Shown: positions 27,574 through 36,040 of the stretch, in pieces
Layout of the letters: each line of letters begins with the position of its first letter
Numbering within the stretch: the first letter of the stretch is position 1
NCBI GenBank assembly: GCA_963669455.1
Contig: OY770026.1
Span: 2,728,001-2,792,000 of the forward strand
Source: JAWKWH01 sp963669455
GTDB lineage: Bacteria > Pseudomonadota > Alphaproteobacteria > Rhizobiales > Rhizobiaceae
Direction of reading: 5' to 3'
Length of the DNA stretch: 64,000 nucleotides
The notes under the pieces: generated by a model
The model's database searches: none
What the model saw: the letters and a program-made list of their open reading frames with translations, nothing else
What the model was told of the DNA's origin: nothing
Made by a program: the position numbers and the translations under genes

Positions 27574-28177
27574 TGGCGCTTGGCCGCTGGGCGACATCGC
27601 CATACCAGCGCTTTAAATGTTTCAGCTCTTCCGGGATGGTGATGCGTGCCGGTTTTAGGAGATCAACGGCGATCATCCCGGTGATGTCTGCAACCGAATA
27701 GTCATCACCGGCAACAAAAGACCGGCCCGCCAGTTCTGCATCCAGAAACCGCATGAAATCAATCGCTTTTGGTTTGTTGGCTTCACCCCATTCGGCAATT
27801 TGCGGGATTTCCCAGTCCTTCATCGCCGGGTGCATGTGGCGGAATGCCTGTGCGACAGGCATCAGGAAATGAAGTTCCAGGCGGCGCTGCCACATTTCCA
27901 CCAAAGCCTTGCCCAACGCATCGCGGCCAAACAATTGGGGTTCTGGATGCAACTCCTCAATGTAGCGGCAGATCGCCATTGATTCCGTCAATATCGTTCC
28001 GTCATCAAGCTCAAGCACTGGAAGGCGCTGCAACGGGTTTTTTGCCCTGATTTCCGGTGATTTATGGCCAAATGCACCCATATCCACCGGCACCAGCGGT
28101 ATGTCGATGCCTTTTTCTGCCAGAAATACGCGAACCCGGCGCGGGTTGGACGCCCTGCCCCCATCATAAAGTTTCAT
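27566..28177 (-). CDS. Glutathione S-transferase family protein
   Basis: A 203-residue cytosolic GST. The N-terminal thioredoxin-like domain starts MKLYDGGRASNPRRVRVFLAE in pattern, with the cis-proline segment LQRLPVLELDDG and the glutathione-binding ESMAICRYIE. The C-terminal helical domain contains GDDYSVADITG. The ATG at 28177 has GGGAAGG upstream; the longer open frame to 28255 is not needed. Its end overlaps the downstream UDG-family start by eight bases. Confidence 0.88.
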   Translation of the reverse strand: MKLYDGGRASNPRRVRVFLAEKGIDIPLVPVDMGAFGHKSPEIRAKNPLQRLPVLELDDGTILTESMAICRYIEELHPEPQLFGRDALGKALVEMWQRRLELHFLMPVAQAFRHMHPAMKDWEIPQIAEWGEANKPKAIDFMRFLDAELAGRSFVAGDDYSVADITGMIAVDLLKPARITIPEELKHLKRWYGDVAQRPSANA

Positions 28178-28362
28178 CCAGCTGCCTTCCCTATTCGACC
28201 TGTTTCCTGGCCACAGCGTGGGAAATTTTGCCGTCAAGGGCAAGGCGAAATGCATACGAAAAATTGATTGTTCCGGCCTCCCGAATGCCTGCGAAAAGGG
28301 AGTTTCTTAATCATTACAAAATAGGTTGAAGGTTCGGGAAATACGCATAACCGGACGAAGCG

Positions 28363-29892
28363 TTGGAAAACACGAACATCGCAGACAAGATTATTGTCGA
28401 CCGGCGCAAGAAACAACACAACACGGAAGCCCGCCGTGCCGTGCGCAAAATGCGTGACCGGCTGTCAAACACGTTTGGAAATCCGGTATTCGACCGGGAG
28501 TTGCTAAAACTTCATGCCCGCTCGATCATGAGTGTGGTCATCGCCATTCCCCTGGTAGTTGTGCTTGCCTCGGCGGTTGGCCTTTTTGCCGGGCTTGGCG
28601 GCTCGATCTTCATCTGGTCACTGATCACCGCAACATCCTATGCGGGACTTGCCTACTATGCCCGCAAGATTAACCGGGAAGAGGCAAAATCCATCGATGC
28701 GGACAAGGTCAGGTATCGATTTATTGCCGGTCATATGGCAACGAGCGTGAGCTGGGCCTATTTCGCCACCATCGAGTGCGTTCAATGCGGCGTTGCTCAA
28801 TTTCCGGTCATTCAGGCGGTTATATTGCTTGTCGCGATGGGGGCGACGGCGGTCCTTACCTCGGCGTTGCGTGGTGCGCTCATAGCCACATTCGCGCTTC
28901 CCGTCGTGCTTTATGCACTTCTTTCCGTCAATTATTCGATGCCCGTCGAGGCGATCATGGTGTCGGTACTGGCCATGTCCCTGCCATTTTTCGTGTATGT
29001 GGCGGGATTCCTCAATAAATCGACTGCCATGCTGTTGTCGCTTAGAACAGAAAAAGACTGGCTGATTGCCGAACTGGAAACATCCAAATCAATGTCCGAC
29101 GAGGCGCGCTGGCGCGCCGAAGAGGCAAACCTGGCCAAATCGCGCTTTCTGGCATCAATGAGCCATGAATTGCGCACTCCGCTCAACGCCATCCTCGGCT
29201 TTTCTGAGGTAATGTCCAACGAAGTTCTGGGCCCGATCAAAAACGAAAGCTATGTGGAATATGTCCGCGATATTCACGCTTCTGGAAAACATCTTCTCGA
29301 CCTGATCAATGAGATCCTCGATCTAAGCCGCATCGAGGCTGGACGCTACCAGATAAAGGAGGAGGCGATTTCACTCGAATACATCGTCAGTGATTGCCGC
29401 CACATGATGGAGTTGAAGGCCCGGGGCAAGGAGATAAACATTCAATGCAATGTTGAACCGGATATGCCCCGGCTTTTCGTCGATGAGCGGGCGGTTCGGC
29501 AGATCATCCTCAATATTCTTTCCAATGCCGTCAAATTCACCCCTCGCAGCGGCCAGATCGATATTTGCGTCGGCTGGACGGCCGGAGGTGGCCAATATGT
29601 CAAGGTCAAGGACAATGGACCAGGCATTGCAAAGGAAGAAATTCCAGTCGTGCTCGCGGCATTCGGCCAGGGAGCTATTGCGATCAAAAGTGCCGAACAG
29701 GGCACCGGGCTAGGCCTGCCAATCGTTCAGGCGCTGCTGGAGATGCATGGCGGCCGGTTCGACTTGAAATCCGAACTTCGAATGGGTACGGAAGCGATTG
29801 CCACCTTCCCGGCTGAACGGGTGATGGAAGCGCTGCCGGCCATGCCGGCAAAACCGGCCTCTGACCAAGGCGAAAAAATAGCCACTGGCTGA
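28363..29892 (+). CDS. Membrane sensor histidine kinase, PleC/DivJ/PdhS-type
   Basis: A 509-residue sensor kinase. About six hydrophobic helices span residues 55-225 and lead through a coiled linker to a HisKA domain with His268 in SHELRTPLNAILGFSEVM. Then come the ATP-binding boxes ILSNAVKFTPRSG, VKDNGPGI and GTGLGLPIV. The text after the phospho-His (ILGFSEVMSNEVLGPIKNE, then DIHASGKHLLDLINEIL) follows the consensus of kinases that phosphorylate the cell-cycle regulator DivK. No response regulator is adjacent, also typical of that group. The start is TTG at 28363, chosen by the open frame; a later start is possible. Confidence 0.82.
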   Translation: MENTNIADKIIVDRRKKQHNTEARRAVRKMRDRLSNTFGNPVFDRELLKLHARSIMSVVIAIPLVVVLASAVGLFAGLGGSIFIWSLITATSYAGLAYYARKINREEAKSIDADKVRYRFIAGHMATSVSWAYFATIECVQCGVAQFPVIQAVILLVAMGATAVLTSALRGALIATFALPVVLYALLSVNYSMPVEAIMVSVLAMSLPFFVYVAGFLNKSTAMLLSLRTEKDWLIAELETSKSMSDEARWRAEEANLAKSRFLASMSHELRTPLNAILGFSEVMSNEVLGPIKNESYVEYVRDIHASGKHLLDLINEILDLSRIEAGRYQIKEEAISLEYIVSDCRHMMELKARGKEINIQCNVEPDMPRLFVDERAVRQIILNILSNAVKFTPRSGQIDICVGWTAGGGQYVKVKDNGPGIAKEEIPVVLAAFGQGAIAIKSAEQGTGLGLPIVQALLEMHGGRFDLKSELRMGTEAIATFPAERVMEALPAMPAKPASDQGEKIATG

Positions 29893-30036
29893 CAGGTAAT
29901 CACACGTCGCCCCCTGGAACGATTGTTGCCAACAGGCCGATGGTTGAAATGAAAGGGTGTTCATGCGACGCCTTGTATTCTCCTTCGGGTACGACGATAT
30001 GAGGAAAATCTGCACGCCAGCTTTCTGGACCGGACA

Positions 30037-30282
30037 ATGACCGACAACGCAAATCAGATTGAAAGCCCCTGCATCCTGGTATGCTCAATCGATCTGAAAA
30101 CCGGTTACTGTTTTGGCTGTGGCCGATCCCGCGATGAAATCGGCGCCTGGACGACGATGACACCAAAACAGCGCAGCGACGTTACGTCTGAATTGAAAGC
30201 CCGGCTCGACACGGTCAAACGCCGGCCACGGCGCGAGACCAGGCGTAAGAAAATTGCCCGCAAACGCGCGGGACAGGGGTGA
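30037..30282 (+). CDS. DUF1289 small cysteine-motif protein
   Basis: An 81-residue protein whose first half matches DUF1289: SPCILVCSIDLKTGYCFGCG with four cysteines, followed by RSRDEIGAW. The C-terminal half is very basic (many Arg/Lys). Function of the family is unknown; the cysteines suggest metal binding. It ends eight bases before the aspartic-protease gene and is likely in one operon with it. Confidence 0.8.
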   Translation: MTDNANQIESPCILVCSIDLKTGYCFGCGRSRDEIGAWTTMTPKQRSDVTSELKARLDTVKRRPRRETRRKKIARKRAGQG

Positions 30283-30289
30283 GCCGAAA

Positions 30290-30991
30290 ATGTCGCGTTT
30301 TCTTTGGATCATACTGGCAATCATCGGTGCAGGTCTTATTTTTCTGGTGGTCAACCATGATGCCGGCACAACGTTTGGTCTGCAAAATGAGGCCTTTGCC
30401 CAAACACTTTACCTGGGCGTTTGGGGTATCGTTCTGGCTGCTGCAATCCTGGGATCGCGCATCCGATTCGGCGAGGCGGCGCGCAACATTGCCATCTGGC
30501 TTGCCATCGCCTTGGTGCTGATGACCGGCTACCAGTATCGCTATGAACTGCAGGATGTCGCAAGCCGCTTGACCGCCGGCCTCGTCCCGGGAAGCCCGTT
30601 GTCGCTTTCAAGCGAAGACGGCATCGCAGTCATGCTGGAAAAGCGCGGCAACGGCCATTTCGAGGTTCGCGGCCAGGTCAACGGCCGCGATGTTGATTTC
30701 CTGATCGATACTGGCGCGACAACAACCGTGCTCACGGCATTCGACGCCCGGGCGGTGGGTATTGATATGAACACGCTGTCATTCACCATACCGGTCGCCA
30801 CGGCCAATGGAACAGCGCGCGCGGCAAGGGCAAGTGCGACGGAAATTCAGATCGGCGAGATAACCAGAGTGCGGCTTCCGCTGCTTGTCTCCGAACCAGG
30901 CCGGTTGAACCAAAGCCTGCTCGGCATGAATTTCCTCGGCTCGCTTTCCGGCTTCGACGTTCGCGGTGACCGGTTGATCCTGCGCGATTGA
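30290..30991 (+). CDS. Membrane-anchored retropepsin-like aspartic protease (TIGR02281 type)
   Basis: A 233-residue protein with about three N-terminal hydrophobic segments and then a clan AA protease domain. The active-site motif is FLIDTGATTTVL near residue 137, and GMNFLGSLSGF is the matching C-terminal segment. The ATG at 30290 is used because the frame further upstream lies inside DUF1289. Proteins of this type are widespread in alphaproteobacteria; substrate is unknown. Confidence 0.82.
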   Translation: MSRFLWIILAIIGAGLIFLVVNHDAGTTFGLQNEAFAQTLYLGVWGIVLAAAILGSRIRFGEAARNIAIWLAIALVLMTGYQYRYELQDVASRLTAGLVPGSPLSLSSEDGIAVMLEKRGNGHFEVRGQVNGRDVDFLIDTGATTTVLTAFDARAVGIDMNTLSFTIPVATANGTARAARASATEIQIGEITRVRLPLLVSEPGRLNQSLLGMNFLGSLSGFDVRGDRLILRD

Positions 30992-31027
30992 AAATACCCT
31001 GGCCGCAGGGCGGCAGTGGCAGTAATT

Positions 31028-31474
31028 TCACGTCAAATTGGCAGTCGTTCCAACAACGAGGCGGTGAAGCAGGCTGGAGAGTTGCTGCAACTCGTTTTCA
31101 TCCCAGCGGTCTGCAAACAGATATCCCGCCCGCTTGGCAAAGGTCGCGCATGTTTCGTGCAACCTCGTGCGGCCGGCTTTTGTCAGCACGACAAATGAAA
31201 GCCGGGCGTCCCGCGCATCGACTTGCCGATCCAGAAGCCCAAGTTTTTCCATCGGGGCAGCCATGCGCGTCACGGTGGATGCGCTGACATGCATGCGCTT
31301 GGCCAACTCAACGCGCGAAAGACGATTGAGATGTGCCTTGTCCAGATGCAACATCAAAAAGAACTCGTTGACCGATAGGCCATGCACCGCCGAAAACTCG
31401 CCAGATAGCTTTGCTTTCAACTCATCGGCCGACTGCAAAAGACGCAGGGCATTTATCACGCGAATATCATCCAT
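31028..31474 (-). CDS. MarR-family transcriptional regulator
   Basis: A 148-residue winged-helix regulator. LSVNEFFLMLHLDKA and LSRVELAKRMHVSASTVTRM form the recognition region and LGLLDRQVDARDARL the wing, which is the usual MarR DR-x-D-R-R-x pattern in variant form. An alternative ATG at 31492 would add six residues; neither has a clear ribosome-binding site. A perfect palindrome lies just upstream, between this gene and the divergent ABA4-like gene, suggesting joint control of both. Confidence 0.85.
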   Translation of the reverse strand: MDDIRVINALRLLQSADELKAKLSGEFSAVHGLSVNEFFLMLHLDKAHLNRLSRVELAKRMHVSASTVTRMAAPMEKLGLLDRQVDARDARLSFVVLTKAGRTRLHETCATFAKRAGYLFADRWDENELQQLSSLLHRLVVGTTANLT

Positions 31475-31495
31475 AGCATGGATATAATGCATATT

Positions 31496-31511
31496 GCTTG
31501 CATTTGCAAGC
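31496..31511. promoter_or_regulatory. Palindrome between marR-type and ABA4-like genes
   Basis: GCTTGCA and TGCAAGC, perfect 7-bp arms around TT, in the divergent promoter region 22 bases before the regulator start and 50 bases before the ABA4-like start. Size and position fit a MarR operator. Function is inferred. Confidence 0.5.
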
Positions 31512-31560
31512 TTTTTGCAACATACTTGGACACTCTCTCTGCAACGCTTCAGGAGCGGTT

Positions 31561-32007
31561 ATGAATTTCGAATTGGTCTTTTCTATCGCGGGCATTGTTT
31601 CAATGCTGGGCTGGGCAACCCTCTTGCTCTCGCCGTTGATGCCAACATGGTCGGACCGGATCGCCGGCGTGATTGTTCCGGTTGTGCTGGCGATCGGCTA
31701 TCTGATTTTGTTGTTGTTTTTTCCTGCCAAAAGTGGCGGGTTTGGAAATTTCGCCGATGTAACGGTGCTGTTTTCAAATCCCGAAGCACTGATGGCGGGA
31801 TGGGTGCATTTTCTGGCTTTCGATCTTTTTGTCGGCGCCTGGATCTGCCGGGCGGCAAGACGCGAAACCATCCGGTTCTGGCTGGTTCTGCCCTGTCTTC
31901 CGCTCGCATTTCTGTTTGGTCCGGCGGGATTGTTGCTGTTCCAGGGCATCCGCACCGTCAAAGCCGCAACCGGGTTTGGGGCAAAACCACCGCAGGCACC
32001 GGCCTGA
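31561..32007 (+). CDS. ABA4-like (DUF4281) membrane protein
   Basis: A 148-residue protein with four hydrophobic helices. The layout matches the ABA4-like family: SIAGIVSMLGWATLLLSP at the start, WVHFLAFDLFVGAWICRAAR in the middle and FGPAGLLLFQGIRTV at the end. The plant relative is needed for neoxanthin synthesis; the bacterial role is unknown. AGGAG precedes the ATG at 31561. It is divergent from the MarR gene with a shared palindrome between them. Confidence 0.8.
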   Translation: MNFELVFSIAGIVSMLGWATLLLSPLMPTWSDRIAGVIVPVVLAIGYLILLLFFPAKSGGFGNFADVTVLFSNPEALMAGWVHFLAFDLFVGAWICRAARRETIRFWLVLPCLPLAFLFGPAGLLLFQGIRTVKAATGFGAKPPQAPA

Positions 32008-32052
32008 CAACGTAATGTTGTCCAACCTAGGGCGGTTTTGACCCATTTGGAG

Positions 32053-32613
32053 CTAATTCTGTTGCCCCAGCACCGGGTAAGCATATGAGTAAACGAGATC
32101 GCTATCACGGACGGGTTCGTGGCATGAAAGGCAATCGACCTGATAGTCCGTGCTTACTGTTTGCGTTTTGTTGTCAGGCTTGAAAAAGGCCCAGCCCCAA
32201 CCATCGCCCCACAGCGGACCATCGTTTTTCCCGGCTGCATCCTTGACCATGACAAAATAGCCCGCCACATCGGCGGCCGACGTCGCTTCACCGGTGGTGA
32301 GCGTTTCAGTCTTGCCGTTGAACAGTTCCTTTACCAGAACCGTTCCATCGGGAAAGCTACCGGTCTTTCGAAACGCCGCTATGGTGCCTGGTGATGCATA
32401 GACAATATGCTGACCAATTGCGCCTCCGGTGTCAGCGTCGCCAGCAACAGCCCATGCACCGAGGAACTCAAACTCTGTGCGGAAATTGTCGGGTACGACG
32501 ATTTGGTTCTTCGACATTTCGGATTGGGAATGTGACACGCCGGTCACCGCGATACCCCCGATAATTGCCACCGCCACAGCGCTCAAGATAATTCGTTTCG
32601 TTTTCATGATCAT
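32053..32613 (-). CDS. Cytochrome P460-family protein, first of tandem pair
   Basis: A 186-residue exported c-type haem protein. A signal-type hydrophobic stretch covers residues 6-25, the P460 fold is indicated by IVYASPGTIAAFRKTGSFPDGTVLVKEL in pattern, and the haem motif CLSCH lies near the C-terminus. Known P460 enzymes oxidise hydroxylamine or bind NO in the periplasm, and some relatives lack that activity. GAGG lies before the first ATG at 32613. A second, diverged P460 gene lies just upstream on the same strand, so the two look like an old duplication. Confidence 0.85.
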   Translation of the reverse strand: MIMKTKRIILSAVAVAIIGGIAVTGVSHSQSEMSKNQIVVPDNFRTEFEFLGAWAVAGDADTGGAIGQHIVYASPGTIAAFRKTGSFPDGTVLVKELFNGKTETLTTGEATSAADVAGYFVMVKDAAGKNDGPLWGDGWGWAFFKPDNKTQTVSTDYQVDCLSCHEPVRDSDLVYSYAYPVLGQQN

Positions 32614-32724
32614 AAAACCTCACAAGTGTGATTGTAGTTCTGAATATCGCTCCCGCGGGAAACCGAAGACCTGCACACCGCTGCTGTCGCAGCGATGTGC
32701 ATTGGTCGGCGGTCTTCGGGAGGA

Positions 32725-33312
32725 TTAGTTGAGGATGGCGTAAAACCGCGTGAACACCATGTCTTTGGTCGCATTGTCGATATGACATTGTGCGCAAGCT
32801 TCAGCAGGGGCAGCCGCCGCGGTCTCCGCATAAGGGGGCGCATGGTGGCCAAAGTTGAAGTAGCCCCAATTGTTGGTATCACCAAAGCGCGTGGAGTCCT
32901 TCACCGCTATGTCGATACCATTGCGTGCTGCCGGGAAGAAGCCACGGCCTGAAACCTCGTTGCGCGAACCATCCTCATGTTCGGCCGGATGGGTGAGCTG
33001 AAGCTCCTTGAGCATGATTGTGCCTTCCGGAAATTCACCGGTTTCCTTGTAGGCCCGATAAGCTTCCGGCTGCATGTAAACGTTGTGATACTCGGGAAAT
33101 CCAGCCTCGCCGCCATTGAGCGCGTTCGGCGTGAGCGGCGAACCGAGATAGACCCATTCGTGATAGCCTTCCGGCAATACCAATTGCCCTTCGGCGGTCC
33201 ATTTCGGGGCCCAGTTGGCATCCTGTGCTGTGGCGGGGAGCTGCGCATATCCAAGCGCTACCGCTGATACCACTCCTGCGACCGCTGCCGCTGTCTTCCA
33301 CTTTCCAGCCAT
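32725..33312 (-). CDS. Cytochrome P460-family protein, second of tandem pair
   Basis: A 195-residue periplasmic haem protein. The signal peptide ends near LPATAQ. The P460 region includes HEWVYLGSPLTPNALNG and YKETGEFPEGTIMLKEL, and the C-terminal haem site is CAQCH. The frame is open to 33438, but the ATG at 33312 with GGAAAGG upstream begins the signal peptide. It is the promoter-proximal gene of the pair and is divergent from an AraC regulator. Function in nitrogen-oxide or hydroxylamine handling is family-based inference. Confidence 0.85.
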   Translation of the reverse strand: MAGKWKTAAAVAGVVSAVALGYAQLPATAQDANWAPKWTAEGQLVLPEGYHEWVYLGSPLTPNALNGGEAGFPEYHNVYMQPEAYRAYKETGEFPEGTIMLKELQLTHPAEHEDGSRNEVSGRGFFPAARNGIDIAVKDSTRFGDTNNWGYFNFGHHAPPYAETAAAAPAEACAQCHIDNATKDMVFTRFYAILN

Positions 33313-33455
33313 TTGATCTTTACCTTTCCGTGTGCTGAGACTGAACTGTTCCGTCCCATTCGATCTGCTGATAAAGATGAGTTGTGATCGCCCGGCAAAC
33401 CATGGATGATCGGTTAGAATTTCTTGCAGATCGTACAAATCACGGATTTTCTGCT

Positions 33456-33549
33456 AGGGCATTTTTCGCCCAACAGAATCATATGTGCGAAAAATGCTTC
33501 AACGGGTCCAAGCGGATACACGCGGTTCAAAGGAACCGAAAAACACCCT
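33456..33549. repeat. Dispersed repeat family B, copy 1 (94 bp)
   Basis: Begins AGGGCATTTTTCGCCC in a CTAG context and ends CACCCT. It shares GCGAAAAATGCTTCAA and CGCGGTTCAAAG with the inverse of the copy at 53069-53171. It lies between the P460 promoter side and the AraC start codon and carries a spurious extension of the AraC frame. Confidence 0.7.
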
Positions 33550-33563
33550 GGAGCGGATCAAAA

Positions 33564-34490
33564 ATGGATACTATCGCATCAACTCTTGATCTCATCCGCG
33601 TCCGCAGTGCGGTATATTTTGGCAAGATCGTGCGGCCGCCCTGGGGCATGGAAATTGAAAGACGCGCTGACGTCTGGCGATTTCATGTCGTACTTAGCGG
33701 CTCGACATGGGTCAGGCTGGAAGATGGCTCGAACGAAGTACATCTCAATGCCGGCGATTTCGTCATCGTCCCCCGTGGCGAAGCTCACATAATGAGTGAT
33801 CGCAAGACCGGACCGATCGCCTCAAGTCATCAGTTACCCGAAACTGAGCCAGCTCCCGAATTCGAATTTCGCCTGCCGCAAAATGATGAGACACATCTGC
33901 TGTGCGGTTACTTCCGGTTCGCACAGGGCACACCGCTGGCCTTACTCGATCAGTTGCCCAGTCTTCTGGTTACGTCTGCAGATGACGCGTCTACTGCCGG
34001 AAACGTGGATGCAATTACCAACCTCATTCGCCAGGAAATGCAAAAACAGGGGTCTGTCCCGCTAGTTGTGCTCAACAGGCTAACCGAGATCATGTTTTAC
34101 GACGCGATGCGCCGATGGCTTCAAAATGCGATGATTCCAAAAGGCGCCTTAGCGTCACTTGGCGATTTGAACCTCCAACGCGCACTCAGTGATATCCATA
34201 CATCACCGGAAAAGGCCTGGACGGTGGAGGAATTGGCGCGTGTAGCGGGATACTCCCGGACTGCATTTTCGAACCATTTCCGCGCGGCAACCGGATATTC
34301 GCCGATTGAGTACCTAGCCCGTTGGCGGGTTGAATTGGCACAGCGAATGTTGACCGAAAGCAATCTAAGCCTCGACAATATCGCGTCCCGCATCGGATAT
34401 CTTGACACAAATTCCTTCAGCCGAGCCTTCAGTCGAATCAACGGAATCCCACCCGGGGCATACCGGCGCGCATCACGAAGCCAACCTTGA
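33564..34490 (+). CDS. AraC-family regulator with cupin-type sensor domain
   Basis: A 308-residue regulator. The N-terminal cupin_6-type domain contains RFHVVLSGSTWVRLEDG and LNAGDFVIVPRGEAH. Two C-terminal helix-turn-helix units contain WTVEELARVAGYSRTAFSNHF and LDNIASRIGYLDTNSFSRAF in pattern. The longer open frame from 33384 runs through a dispersed repeat, so the ATG at 33564 is chosen. It is divergent from the P460 pair and likely controls it. The 269 bases following, to 34759, show no gene. Confidence 0.87.
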   Translation: MDTIASTLDLIRVRSAVYFGKIVRPPWGMEIERRADVWRFHVVLSGSTWVRLEDGSNEVHLNAGDFVIVPRGEAHIMSDRKTGPIASSHQLPETEPAPEFEFRLPQNDETHLLCGYFRFAQGTPLALLDQLPSLLVTSADDASTAGNVDAITNLIRQEMQKQGSVPLVVLNRLTEIMFYDAMRRWLQNAMIPKGALASLGDLNLQRALSDIHTSPEKAWTVEELARVAGYSRTAFSNHFRAATGYSPIEYLARWRVELAQRMLTESNLSLDNIASRIGYLDTNSFSRAFSRINGIPPGAYRRASRSQP

Positions 34491-34759
34491 GACAAGACCA
34501 TATTAGCTCCGATCTGCCCTCTGGCAGTTCTGCGCGTCATGCCTTCAATTTGTCGCATCGCAGAATATCTCTTGCGACCGCGATTGGACGTGCTGGCAAT
34601 GCAGGAGGAGGTGTGGCGGCCACAAAAATTGATGTCTGATGAAGCATGAAACCGATATGCTAGAGCAGCCAAATCCCTTGCCCGCGCAAAGCATGCATCC
34701 GATAAAACACAACTTTTACCGCCGCAAATCCCGCCATGCAGATCTGTCAAATTGGAAAA

Positions 34760-35371
34760 TTACTTGTTGGACATACCGGTAACGACATTCAGGATACGGG
34801 CATCTTCCTTGCTGGTGGAAATGTAGAAGTGTTCCATTTGCGCATCATAGTAGACGCTGTCGCCTTCGTTGAGCTCAGTCGGCTCATAAAGGTTTGAATG
34901 AAGTTCGACACTGCCTGAAAGAACAAACACAAACTCCTCTCCACCATGGCTAATCGGAGCGTCGAAACTGCCTGTGTCACGAGCCGTAACCGTCACAACT
35001 GTCGCATCGATAAGCTTGTTTTTCATTTGATTGGCAATTGGTTCATAGATGTATGTACCGGTATCATGGCCCGGAACCTCGCCGGCTCGCGTGACGACCA
35101 ACCGGCCGGTTTTCATCTTACTACTGTCCGGCGGCGCCTGAAAATCAAGAAGCGAAGACAGATCCACACCCAAGCCATGGGCCAGCTTCAACAGCACATC
35201 ATAGGTTGGAGAGAGGTTTGAGTTTTCGATTTTTGAGATGGTCGAAACAGCCAGCCCCGACGCTTGGGAAACGCCCTGCAAGGTCAAGCCCAAGGATTTT
35301 CGCGTTTGACGTATGTGGGTTCCAAATTCCACATTTCGCCGTCTGTTTTTGCACGTGTTTTTCATCATCAC
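34760..35371 (-). CDS. XRE-family regulator with C-terminal cupin domain
   Basis: A 203-residue regulator. The helix-turn-helix covers residues about 17-72 (IRQTRKSLGLTLQGVSQ, SGLAVSTISKIEN). The cupin domain at about residues 120-200 contains SHGGEEFVFVLSGSVELH and LNEGDSVYYDAQMEHFY. Regulators of this build commonly control uptake and catabolism of amino acids or polyamines. It is divergent from the TRAP transporter, its probable target. Three ATG codons open the gene; GTGAGG precedes the first. Confidence 0.87.
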   Translation of the reverse strand: MMMKNTCKNRRRNVEFGTHIRQTRKSLGLTLQGVSQASGLAVSTISKIENSNLSPTYDVLLKLAHGLGVDLSSLLDFQAPPDSSKMKTGRLVVTRAGEVPGHDTGTYIYEPIANQMKNKLIDATVVTVTARDTGSFDAPISHGGEEFVFVLSGSVELHSNLYEPTELNEGDSVYYDAQMEHFYISTSKEDARILNVVTGMSNK

Positions 35372-35396
35372 GCCTCACTTTAACACAGTAGTTGAT

Positions 35397-35436
35397 ATTT
35401 TTCCAAAAATAAAATACATTTTCTGATAGGAAAAAT
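35397..35436. promoter_or_regulatory. Inverted repeat in XRE/TRAP divergent promoter region
   Basis: Arms ATTTTTCC and GGAAAAAT, perfect over 8 bp with a 24-bp AT-rich spacer, lie between the XRE-cupin gene and dctQ. It could be the regulator's site, but AT-rich promoter DNA produces such repeats by chance. Confidence 0.3.
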
Positions 35437-35518
35437 CGTAAGGCTGCCTTAATAGGTGTGATCGACACCAATCCGGCCTTGCTTATGGGGCTTATAATAA
35501 GGTTTTTTGGAGGGAAGA

Positions 35519-36040
35519 ATGAAGTTGGGTAAGCCAATACAGCATTTTTTGCTGGTTGCTGAAAGTTTACACCATGCCAATTTGGGTGTTTGCAAGCTTC
35601 TGCTTGCCCTGCTTTTTTCGACGCAATTTTCGGTGGTGGTGATGCGCTACCTGTTTGCAATCGGCTTTGTCGAATTGCAGGATTTCGTTCTCTACTGTTT
35701 TGCAACACTCTCGATTTTGGGAATTCCGATAGCACTGCGCCTCGACAAGCATGTGCGAGTGGATATTTTTCGAGCATCCGGCGCGACCGCCTCAGCCCGG
35801 CGGATTGACCAGATTTCCTATGCGCTGCTGTTAATACCGCTCGCCATCGTGACAATCTATTACGCCATGCCACTGGTTCAATATTCGTGGGAAATAAAAG
35901 AAGGCGCGCGCGAGACCGGCGGGCTTGGCGGTTATTATCTCGTGATGATGATGTTGCCGATTGCGTGCTTGCTCATCATCATACAGGCGCTGGCCCTGTT
36001 TTTCGACAAATCCCTTATTCATTCCGAAGAGGTTGGGTGA
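35519..36040 (+). CDS. dctQ: TRAP transporter small permease subunit (DctQ)
   Basis: A 173-residue membrane protein with four predicted helices, containing VVVMRYLFAIGFVELQDF and the conserved HVRVDIF segment of DctQ proteins. GGAGGG precedes the ATG at 35519, 12 bases inside the open frame. It is first in a dctQMP set. Its stop TGA is immediately followed by the DctM ATG. Confidence 0.88.
   Translation: MKLGKPIQHFLLVAESLHHANLGVCKLLLALLFSTQFSVVVMRYLFAIGFVELQDFVLYCFATLSILGIPIALRLDKHVRVDIFRASGATASARRIDQISYALLLIPLAIVTIYYAMPLVQYSWEIKEGARETGGLGGYYLVMMMLPIACLLIIIQALALFFDKSLIHSEEVG

Noticed and set aside
33384..33563. N-terminal extension of the AraC regulator
   Set aside because: The extension lies over a family B repeat and does not resemble the family; the ATG at 33564 begins the cupin domain.
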